Source of the DNA: Opeltia flavorubescens
Taxonomy: Eukaryota > Ascomycota > Lecanoromycetes > Teloschistales > Teloschistaceae
Assembly (NCBI GenBank): GCA_000442125.1
Contig: KE546977.1
Span: 1,054,001-1,118,000 of the forward strand
Reading direction: 5' to 3'
DNA length: 64,000 nucleotides
A program made the position numbers and the translations under genes. The notes beneath the pieces were generated by a model. It searched no databases and was not told the origin of the DNA. It saw only the letters and a list, made by a program, of their open reading frames with translations. Below, one piece after another: positions 44,267-53,956 of this stretch (position 1 is its first letter; each line of letters starts with the position of its first letter).

Positions 44267-46047
44267 TCAGGCATGGGCATACTCCCAGAGAATGAAGCAG
44301 CTTCCACGATGATGAGGATGACTGGCAGGTTCAGTCTTTGGAGCATCAGACTGTTTCTCGGTTGTGTCTTCTCTGCAAGGCAGGCCCAATATTGTGTAGC
44401 CATCATGGCAGTCAACGACTTCTGTCGGGAAAGCCTGACAGCTCAGAGCGAACCACGGATGGATGGCATGGCGGCGTTGTAGACACTGCTCACTATCGAG
44501 AAGGTTAGCGGAAGGAGAGCATCACATGTGAAAGCATATGTCAATGCAGGGGTGCAGATTTGTGTTCAGGAACCAGGGAAAATCTTACGCTAGAACAATA
44601 AAAAGCTTCCTCAGCCAATGAGCAGGGATAAAACCCGACCATGATAGAAGCACTAATTTGCAATTATTTGCAGGGTCTCCCTCAGGCTTGTGGTACCGGC
44701 TTAGGTAAGGGTCGATGTCATCGTCCTGTGAGACTCGCGGGCTTTGGAGTGATATAAGGCTTAACCACTCACTGATCTCGATAGCCTGATCCTCGAGATC
44801 TGATGGAGACCATGGTATAGAGCCAACAGCGAGTGAGTCAGGGACGGACGTGATGGCAGTGTTGATGGAGCAAGATTCACACGTTTTGCCGACAGGGTGG
44901 TGTCGGGAGAGCGGCGAAACTAATGGAAACACCGGAGGTGAGCTCCTGCCTCTAAGCTCCTTCACATGTCGGGATGGAAAGGATGACCAGATCCTTACTA
45001 ATACCAGGCCCTGATGATTCTTGTCCGGCATTGAGATCGTGGAACAGCCATGTCACGGCATTGTTGAGGACATTCTTGAAAGCCCAAACAATCCTCTCGA
45101 ACCCCTTCTTACCAGGCACCATCGACGACAAGCGGAGGTCAAGCTCGACAGCTACGATCATGAGCCATGAGATCATCCCAACCGTCCAGGACGCACTTGC
45201 CGTATCGTGTTTTCATATGCTTGCGACCGGCACCACGTATTGGTTGGCCTACAAGACCTGCCCTTTCATACAGGTCTTTAGGTAGTTCGAGTCGTAGTTG
45301 GCCTGTGCCATTATTGGGGATCCTTTAGTCATCACGTGGGATCACGCATGCACTTGTGAGATTTAGACAATGCATACCATTCTTGAGACTGTATAGACTA
45401 TCTATTCCAGCCCGACCTTCCGATAACATCATAATGTTTCCTACACCTTGTCAGGAATATGCTAATATATGGCAACAAGTATATGACGCGAAATTGTATT
45501 GAAGATGAAGGAATTTTTTTTTTTGAATGTAGTAGAATATATGGCCATGGAAAATATATTGCAATTAGAATCCCAATTAAATTCAGATATATGGTAGGGT
45601 AAATAGATGGCAGCGAATATTCAACAAGCAGCACATAAAGTAGCACGTAAAGCAGCAATTGACCCGACCAATACAGCACTATAATAAATTTTTGAGGTTC
45701 TCATACCAGCTTTTATGTAGGAATTGAAAAATTCCCCTTCGAGCAGCGCTGATAAGGGCATAATGACCTGCGAGTATTCCAAGGTCCGAATCCGTTTTCG
45801 AACATCTTCCCAGACAAGATCGTGCAACTCCTGTGGCAGTACGACCTGAGCCTAGCAGAGATGAATATAGGATTTTCCAAGATCCAAGAGATGATTAAGC
45901 TACCGAATGGCAAAACTCCTGGCTCAAAATTGTGGAGAATGGCTTTCTTTTGCCTGGGGGCTGCTGAGGATCAATCTTCTTCGGCAAAGGGCCTTGCGAA
46001 ACGTGAAGCTTGGATCTGGGAGGCTCTGCTGCATTAAAGTTATACAT
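44267..46047 (-). CDS. RPP40: RNase P/MRP protein subunit Rpp40, 7 exons
   Basis: Protein subunit of the RNase P / RNase MRP ribonucleoproteins, which mature tRNA 5' ends and cut pre-rRNA. Minus-strand exons: 46047-45904, 45851-45707, 45440-45378, 45302-45201, 45151-44999, 44919-44589, 44492-44267; 387 residues. Joined exons read DPQQPPGKRKPFSTILSQEF, SALLEGEFFNSYIKAGNI, MMLSEGRAGIDSLYSLKNG, KDLYERAGLVGQPIRGAGRK, GKKGFERIVWAFKNVLNNAV and TWLFHDLN, EISEWLSLISLQSPR with DDDIDPYLSRY, HPWFALSCQAF and CFILWEYAHA, in the order of the Rpp40 family. Frame holds at every junction. Intron 4 is GC-AG (GCAAGT donor). Intron 2 is 266 nt and AT-rich, unlike the others. The donor of intron 5 is ambiguous (GTAAGG preferred over GTATTA). 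Divergent from THO3. Confidence 0.87.
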
Positions 46048-46264
46048 ATTTTAATTAGAATTTTTTCTTTAGCATGTGATTATTCCGTCTCAAAGAGCTG
46101 CGAAGGAAAGAGCAGATCATCGATGGAGGTTCGATCAAGCAGTCTTGGCAACTTTACTGCATTCGGCATATTCGCACTGATGGTCGTCCAATCATATACA
46201 TTTCCATTGTTCACTTTTACTTCCTCCCGTCGTTCTAAATTCATGTATTCAACGTCATTGTTTA
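46048..46264. promoter_or_regulatory. Head-to-head region between RPP40 and THO3
   Basis: 217 bp separate the two divergent starts. A minus-strand frame 46271-46080 crosses it but is not needed by either gene. The compact shared promoter joins two RNA-processing genes. Confidence 0.45.
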
Positions 46265-47533
46265 ATGGCACCTACACTGACCCGAAAGTCTGTACCTAAA
46301 GACCGCTTTCCTGCTGTCTTTGCAACCCTGAAAACCCAGACATACTACGATCCATCATCTCGCGGTCCTGGTTCCCATACGTTTGTCCCTCCGACCCCGT
46401 CTTACTGTTCATCGTCCTTACCACTCATCAGTCATCTAGCATACGTACAATCGCATGGAATCCGACCGGTCACCTCATTGCAACAGGATCTGCCGATCGC
46501 ACTCTCCGAATATGGAATCCCGAAAAGCCACAAGTAAAGAATAGCACCGAGCTTCGCGGTCATACAGGAGCCATTGAAAGAGTTGCTTGGAATCCTACCA
46601 AGGAAGCTGAGCTAGCCTCCGTTTCAAGCGATGGAACATGTCGCTTTTGGGACGTTCGAACCAGGACCTGTACTGCCAATGTCTCGCTGGGAGGAGAAGG
46701 TCTGACTATTGTGTGGGCCAGCGACGGCAACTTAGCCTTGGCGGGGAGGAAAGTAGGTCATTCCAATCTTTGACCCATCCNACCACTAAGATTTCCGAAC
46801 TCGTAATAGGATGATACTTTGATTCCTATACATATACATCCTGACTCTCCACCTACCGCTGGAGCTCCCCTCGTCCAATCACTTCAGGTATGATGGTCTT
46901 GGAAATTAGCGGACTGGGTCAACAATTACTCACAGCCACCAGACAAACCAGACTATCTTTAATCCTGTGGGTTCGCCGACCTCCCTTCTATTGACCACGG
47001 GTGACGGATCTGTGAAAATCTGCTCGTGGCCTCCTCCACCACCAATCAATGGTACAGCGAACGGCACTACACCGAATCACAATCCCGCCGTATCTTCTTC
47101 TCGATCTTCCACGCCAGCTCCACCAAGCTCATCTTCCTCCTTACAGACGCTTCATACCCTCCACGCTCATACTTCTGCCTGCGTGTCTCTCGCTCTGTCA
47201 CCAACTTCACGCTACCTTGCCATCGGTGGTTCTGACGCATTAATATCTTTGTACGATACTCATGATTGGATTTGCCGTCGCACGTTGAGCTCCCTCTCTG
47301 GATCAGTCAAGACAGTCTCGTTCAGCTGGGATGGAAGCTACGTCGTTGGTGGATCAGATGAAGGGACCGGAATTGAAATAGCGCATGCGGAGACCGGAGA
47401 GACTGTGGCGAGAATCGAAAGCAGCGCACCAGCGCCGTGTGTTGCATTTCACCCCAACGGAAAATATTGGATCGCCTACAGTGGAGATCCCGGAGGTCTC
47501 AAAATTGTAGGGGCGGCAGGTGGAGGCATGTAG
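46265..47533 (+). CDS. THO3: THO complex subunit THO3/TEX1, WD40 protein, 4 exons
   Basis: WD40 subunit of the THO/TREX complex, which couples transcription to mRNA packaging and export. Exons: 46265-46380, 46440-46752, 46810-46887, 46943-47533; 365 residues. WD repeats are visible as HTIRTIAWNPTGHLIATGSA with DRTLRIWNPE, then GAIERVAWNP with LASVSSDGTCRFWDVRT, LLLTTGDGSVKICSW, YLAIGGSDALISLYD, and GSVKTVSFSWDGSYVVGGSD, followed by CVAFHPNGKYWIAYSGD. That matches the seven-blade THO3 propeller. A Ser/Pro-rich insert (SSSRSSTPAPPSSSSS) sits in a blade loop. The acceptor of intron 3 is ambiguous by nine bases (either CCACCAG or the next CCAG), both in frame. An ambiguous base at 46781 is intronic. 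Confidence 0.9.
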
Positions 47534-48820
47534 CAACTATGCGACTATGTCCTTCACTCTCTGCCTACATCTACGCCATCGATGTGGCTCGATGTTGTCG
47601 ATATCTACCAGCACTTTGGACCAGACTCTACCAGAGTCTCCAAAATTCCAGGCTACGACGCCGCATATACAGCTGCAATATTTATGCTCATATTGATCAC
47701 ATTAAATGACTACAGTCCTTATTATTACTGCGACCTTTCGCGATTCTGTTGCAAACTAGCTGATTAAGTAGCTTTCGCGTTGTTTATCATGTTCACAAGA
47801 AACAATTCCGCGAAGTGAGAAGTATGGTCCTATTTGGTGGGGCAAAGCTCATGAATTCCATCATGGCAAGCTCCTGCGCAATGCGAAGAAAGGTAATGAT
47901 ACCTGTCGTAGGATTACAGGAAGCAGCGGCGATGTCAGTGCGGTAAAGACCCTTTGGAAAGGGTATCGAGCTAATACGGCCCACCTTTTTGGAAGGATCC
48001 AGACTTTGACTACAGCCGGAATAGTCCTCCGAATGCTCATCGAATGGAAGCTTTACGGACGCCAGTACATGTGAGCGAAATATTCTCCCAATTCAAATCA
48101 GGGAAAAGCTTGGAGGGCTGGGCAAGGTGTAACGCTGACATGCCCAAGCATTGAGGCTGCCGATGTGAAAGCTCTATTAGAAGCACTGCATAGCCACGAT
48201 ATCTCAGCTGTACTAAGACAGTGGTCGAAGACTATTCATCTCGTCATATATAGTGATAAGTTCTACGATAGAGTAGAATGTTCTAGTATTGCTCGGAGAC
48301 AGTTGTACAACAGCTCCCAACAGCACGATAAATTAGAAATGCAAATCAGCAATGAAGAATTCTATATCGATGTTTATTTGGGAATCGGCACCATCGCTTT
48401 CTTGCAAGTATACAAGCAACGGCGGCAGGCAGCAGCGAACAATGGGCATTGATTAGAACAGGGCTGATCACGTGTGAAATACGAAGTAGCGACTCATACA
48501 ATAGAATTATGGATACCTCGGCTCATTTGGCATGTCAATTTTTGTAGCGCTCGTACTCGCAACTCTTCACCATCTCATTGGCGGATTCAGTAAGCAAATT
48601 CCAAGATCAATGACGATGATTCGTAGACAACATGCATGCATTGTACTCTGTTGATGTGGCTGTGTTGAATATACTTCATCGTTTAGTACATTGAATATGA
48701 GTAGTACATAAACCTACGGTCGCCCTATTCATTTTTTGACATTCGTTTGAAATTTTCATACTTTGGTACACATAGTTGTTGGATCCTTCTGTTTCGAGAT
48801 TCAATTTTAGCTACTTCAGT
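47534..48820. other. Intergenic with unassigned small ORFs
   Basis: About 1.3 kb between THO3 and the acyl-CoA synthetase. A plus-strand frame at 48165-48452 (95 codons, one possible membrane stretch FYIDVYLGIGTIAFLQVY) and a minus-strand frame at 47793-47984 look partly protein-like, but I recognise neither and could not build a spliced model. Confidence 0.4.
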
Positions 48821-51250
48821 ATGGATAGCCCGCGGACCTGGCGGCCGCAGGCAACCGTTTACAAATCTGGGCCTTACACTGTGGAAGCGAGCGGAGCTAC
48901 CAAGATAGATGGAGAGACTATTCCGAGGCGAACACTCGTTGCAAAAGACAGCCTATGCAATATTCCGATAGATGGCGTTGAAACGGTTTACGACATCCTC
49001 CGGCATAGCGCTGCGAAATATGGGAATGCCAAAGCCATGGGTTCCAGGAAGCTCATTCGCACGCATGACGAGGTCAAACAGATCAAGAAAATGGTTGATG
49101 GAAAGGAGACTACTGTTGACAAGAAATGGACCTATTTTGAGATGAGCGAGTATCATTTCATGACTTTCCTCGAGTACGAACAGATGGCCCTTCGATGCGG
49201 TGCAGCATTTCGAAAATTAGGCATGGCAAAAGATGATCGCGTGCATATCTTTGCAGCAACTACGCCCTACTGGCTTGCCATGGCTCACGGTACGATTCGA
49301 GCATTTCAAGAACGTCCAATAGCTAATGATTAATCAAGGAGCCACATCCCAGTCGATCCCTTTCGTCACCGCATATGATACCTTAGGCGAAGAAGGCCTG
49401 CAGCATTCTCTTTGTCAAACACAAGCTAAAGCCATCTTTCTTGAACCCAGCCTCATTCCCAAACTTATTAAGCCCCTAGTCCATGCCAAAGACATTCGCT
49501 TCGTAATATACAATAGTGCGGCCGAGGTTGAACAGGCAGATCTTGACAATCTCAAAAAGGAGCATCCAGAGATAGCTGTGTTTAGCTTTGACGAATTGCA
49601 GAGCTTAGGCGAAAGCAATCCAGTCGATCCAGTTCCTCCTCAGGCAGATGACCTCTGCTGTATAATGTACACTTCTGGATCTACCGGAGCCCCGAAAGGA
49701 GTCTTACTGAAGCATAGAAACGTCGTTGCTGCTGGCTAGTGCCCCCTTTTGTAATACTCGACTCCATCGGTCGTCAATGTTAACATCTTTTCAGTCACCG
49801 GTGCCGACACGATTGTTGGCAAGTACCTCGGGCCAGGCGACAAATTGATCACCTACCTCCCTCTCGCCCACATTTTCGAGTTTATGTTAGAAAATGCAAG
49901 CATCTTCTGGGGCTGCACTATGGGCTATGGTAACCCGAAAACCCTCACTGACACTTCCGTTCGCCACTGTAAGGGCGACATCCGTGAGTTTGCACCTACC
50001 GTCATGGTTGGCGTGCCTGGAGTATGGGAACTCGTCAAGAAAGGCATCCTAAGGCAAGTCGAATCCAGCAATCCAATCGTGCGCAACATGTTCTGGGGCG
50101 CTCTGTCTCTGAAGAGTGCGCTGCTATCTGCCGGTTTGCCTGGTGCTGGTATACTCGATTATGTCGTTTTCAGCAAGATCAAACAAGCTACTGGTGGAGA
50201 ATTGAGGATCTCTTTGAATGGTGGAGGTCCGATAGCGAAAGATACGCAGAGGTTTATATCTATGTGCATCACGCCGATGATTAATGGGTACGGGTTGACG
50301 GAAACTTGTGGGTTCGTCTTCCGCTCTCCTTTGTTGTGGCAATAGTCCAAAAGACTGAACCTTACTCCGTATAAAGAATGGGCGCTTTATGCGATCCTGC
50401 CGCATGGACCGACAACGCCCTAGGCGAACCACCTGGATCCATCGAAATCAAACTCGTCGATGTCCCTGACCTCAATTACTTCTCATCCCACACCCCCAAC
50501 CCGCAAGGCGAGATCTGGATCCGTGGCGGCGCGGTCACGGAAGGATACCTCGACTTGCCAGAGGAGAACGAGGAATCATTCACGAAGGACGGGTGGTTCA
50601 AGACTGGAGATATTGGGGAGTTCAACGAGAGTCAAGGGGGATTATTGAAAGTGATTGACCGGAAGAAGAATATGGTGAAGACGCTGAACGGGGAGTATAT
50701 TGCTTTGGAGAAGGTATATTTTAACCTATTTTGTCTTTTCCTTCGGCTTAAGTGACGATCAAATATGCATTTAATCATGTTTGATGATAGCTGACATCAA
50801 TCAAAGCTCGAATCCATCTACCGCTCCTGCCCCCTCGTCGCCAACATCTGCGTCTTCGCCGCCGAAGACAAAAACAAACCCATCGCCATCGTCGTCCCCG
50901 TCGAAGCAGCACTCCAATCCCTAGCCAACCAGAACAGCATCGAAGCCGATGGACTGCATGCTCTAGCCAGCAACAAAAAAGTACGTGGGCTTGCGCTGCA
51001 GAAGATCCAGCATGAAGGTAAGAGCGCGGGATTAGCCGGGATTGAAATTGTGGAAGGGTTTGTGATTGTGAAGGATGAGTGGACGCCGCAGAATGTAAGA
51101 TCTATTCCCCTTCATTTTATTACTTTGAAGGATTTGCTTGCTAATGAGAAATGGTTCCAGGGTCTTGTGACCAGCGCCCAGAAAGTGAATCGAAAGGCGA
51201 TTCTCCAGCGGTATCAGGACGAAGTGGATGCTGCGTATTCGGGGAAGTAG
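48821..51250 (+). CDS. FAA1: Long-chain acyl-CoA synthetase (FAA1/FAA4 type), 6 exons
   Basis: Activates long-chain fatty acids to acyl-CoA with ATP for lipid synthesis, beta-oxidation and uptake. Exons: 48821-49289, 49339-49734, 49795-50311, 50377-50713, 50807-51094, 51161-51250; 698 residues, against 700 in yeast Faa1. AMP-binding motifs in order: MYTSGSTGAPKG near residue 270, PLAHIFEF, INGYGLTETCG, GWFKTGDIGEF, and the fatty-acyl signature region DRKKNMVKTLNGEYIALEK leading into LESIYRSCPLVANICVFAAE. The C-terminus (AQKVNRKAILQRYQDEVDAA) matches the family. Intron 2 begins GCTAGT after G and ends TTTTCAG, so it is a GC-AG intron with a poor donor; no GT donor keeps frame there. No peroxisomal C-terminal SKL; it ends SGK, so a cytosolic, ER or lipid-droplet location is more likely. 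Confidence 0.92.
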
Positions 51251-52251
51251 TTTGTAGATACCTTGACAAATCAGTCATGTATTACAAATTTTGTACGCAT
51301 CAAGTCTTCGGAATTCAACTGTCGAGAGAATATGGCGGCACAGCCCCAAGTTTCATGGATATGTATTGGTAGAGAAGAAGCAGAGAATGCACAAATACAG
51401 CAATAAACACACTGAATGTTCAATACTTCAGATACTGAATCGCTGATGTAAAATGAATTTGGATATGACTTTACTAATATCTTTCCCATGATCTCCATAT
51501 CCCTTCGTACGGCATGATGAACCAGTATTGTATTGCGAAGGAGACTCAAAGTATATCAGATTCGTGTGGGGTGGAGTGGAAGAAAAAAGAAGAATAAGGG
51601 TTGTGGAAGGGAAGACTGAGAATGTGTTAATTAGATTTCCTGTCTACGACGGTTAGTTCTGGTCGATAAGAGTCGGGAGGTGGGAAGGCGGATAAGGGAG
51701 AAACAAGAAGACGAGCGATATAGCTGTGGCGAAAGTCTCCACGTTCAATTTAATGACCAGGATCGCAGCCCCTCCAAAATTCATGAACACATTTTTGATT
51801 TTTCTTTCGAATCGCTATGGACTACACGTTATCCATCCCAGTCCCAGCAAAAATCAAATCCGCAAGCGAGTATTCCAAGCGAGCCCAACAAGTCGCCGTC
51901 GCCGTCGCCTTCCTCTCCGACGGCAGCAATAACGTGAGTAGAAAAGAGAGAAGGAAACCGTGGCCCCGAACCATATGTCATGTATGATGTAGACTAAAGC
52001 CTGTCATTACCACTGAGGAGAAAAGGAATAGTCCTTGCTGTTTCCGCTTGGCACTCATGGGCAGGAGTAATTGATGTGGGCAGTACCCAAACAAACCCTT
52101 GGTGCGTCGAAGAGCAAAAGTTATTGTACGTGTGCCAGATACGACATCAAAGCTATCAATGTAAAGGCTGGAAGATAGCAAGAGAGCATAAGGTGAACGT
52201 ATGCGGCCTGAAGGATAGCAAAAAGTTATGTAGATGAGCAGCAAGCTGCTG
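51251..52251. other. Intergenic between convergent genes
   Basis: About 1 kb. A plus-strand frame beginning MDYTLSIPVPAKIKSASEYS at 51817 (about 56 codons) looks protein-like and could be the first exon of a small gene, with a GTGAGT donor near its end, but I found no second exon. The rest shows nothing. Confidence 0.4.
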
Positions 52252-53956
52252 TTACCTGCTATGGTAGCTCTTGGCGTTCAGAGGACTGGATGTCGGGGTC
52301 GTGTCGAGGTACAGGGCGGCATTCTTCTTGGCCCATTGACGAGTAAGAATCGAAGCTATAGTCGATCAGCATCTACTCGGGCATCATCGGCCACAGAGCC
52401 AGGAACTTACCTTTAAGAAATTTCTTGCTAGCATATTTCTTGAAGAATGCTTCGTGAGTAACAGGGCGTCGGAGGTAATCAACCATGAGCTTGAAAACAG
52501 GCTCGATCTCCGCTTCAGTGTAACCGGCATAATGAGCGATGGTAGCATCCTATACTGGTCAGCCATGAAACTCCACCGGGAGCGTATTGATCACGTACCC
52601 ATTCACCTCTCTCAAGGATGAGACGTGCCAGGTACATAGAGCCGGCAGCTATCTGACTGGGTGGGTATTGCATGAAACGATGGTCAAGTAAGCTTATCTC
52701 AAGCAGGTATTTGGCAAGGGTACGTGTCTGGATGTCGTAATTGTCGGCCTTGGATATTCTTCGCAGGAAATTCATGGGATTAGGGTAGCTCAAATCGTAA
52801 TTCAGAGCAGCGAGAACGAAGCGTTCGGCTTTGAGGATTTCTTCTTCCGTAAAGCCGTCATCGGCAACATGCTTGAAATTTTGCACGTGAGGTGACAGGA
52901 CTTCTTCGTATTTGGAAGCGATGAACATGGCGGTGATACCGACGAGCTGTAGCTTTTCGAGCTCGACAACACGCGTAGACAGGAAGCGATCGATGATGTT
53001 GATGGCAAGGAAGATGGTTTCAGGTAGGAGATGAAAGCGTGTGTGGACTTCGATCAACCAATCAACAAGAACACCGCGAAGATGCCACTCCAGGTGGTCT
53101 TGATGGTCCATATAATCGGGGTTAGGCATGGTTGCCTCTTCTAAGACCTTGAGGTAATCAAAGATCTCCACCACGTACTCTGCGACCATAAGAGGATCAT
53201 CGACATCCTCAGCGTCCAAGTCAGTAACAGCTTCTAAGAAAGCTTGCTTGACTTCGACTTGAGCGTCTCTGGGTGCTTCGATGATGATCTCCTTCTTCAT
53301 CTCGGTAATGCGTTCGGTTATGACAGTCTTCTGCTTGGGCGGCTCATTCTCCGACACAGGTGTCTCTTCTTTGGCTGATTGTTGACTGGCGGTGGAGCCG
53401 GTGTGTCTCTTCTTATTGAGGCCACCCATGACGCCTGAACCGCTAGCAGGCCGCTTCAGCTCTGCAGCCGCTGTCTTCTTGTTGTTGTCTTTAGCCCCAA
53501 GAATTGAACGTGAGGAATTAGTGCGTGAGAGCTTCTGTACTCCAGCATTTTGTGTAGTGGTCTTAGGCACAAGGGTTGTCTTGCCGCTTATTGTTCTCTT
53601 TACCTCCTTGGCTTCCTTGACATCCTTGACGTCGACTGTTTCATGCTTTGTCACATTACTGACATCACCGAGAGCGGCACGTTTTCTTTGGAGAGGGGCA
53701 GCATTGGTGGATGGTACATTGGTAGCTGTTTTCTTTGCAGCCAACGGTTTCTTGAGAGGGACGCCGGCCGGGTCTTCGGGACCCACGAGTGCAGCAGCTT
53801 TGGCCCGTGTCAATCGCGTTGTACCAGCATTCTCATCATTTTCATTGGTGACAGCGCGCTGTCGTATTGAACGACCCTGAACAATGATGGTTACTTAAGC
53901 ATTGCGACTGAAATTGCATATACGATGGGGCTAATATATGAACTTACCACAGGCAT
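52252..53956 (-). CDS. G2/mitotic cyclin B, 4 exons
   Basis: Cyclin partner of Cdk1 that drives entry into mitosis. Minus-strand exons: 53956-53948 (ATGCCTGTG only), 53876-52599, 52549-52411, 52355-52252; 509 residues. A destruction box RAALGDVSN (RxxLxxxxN) lies at residues 69-77, so turnover by the APC/C is expected. The cyclin box begins at HLRGVLVDWLIEVHTRFHLL and continues MFIASKYEEVLSPHVQNFKH; the second fold holds KYLLEISLLDHRFMQYPPSQ and YTEAEIEPVFKLMVDYLRRP. The 9-nt first coding exon is followed by a 71-nt intron and was chosen because MPVGRSIRQRAVTNENDEN matches the usual N-terminus of filamentous-fungal B cyclins. The N-terminal 200 residues are Lys-rich and disordered. Confidence 0.92.

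Noticed and set aside
45822-46299. Plus-strand frames across the RPP40 exons
   Set aside because: The minus strand gives a complete spliced Rpp40; these are shadows.
47793-48452. Small gene between THO3 and FAA1
   Set aside because: Partly protein-like on both strands but no consistent splice model or recognised family.
51817-51990. First exon of a small gene (MDYTLSIPVPAK)
   Set aside because: No downstream exon found; kept only as a note.
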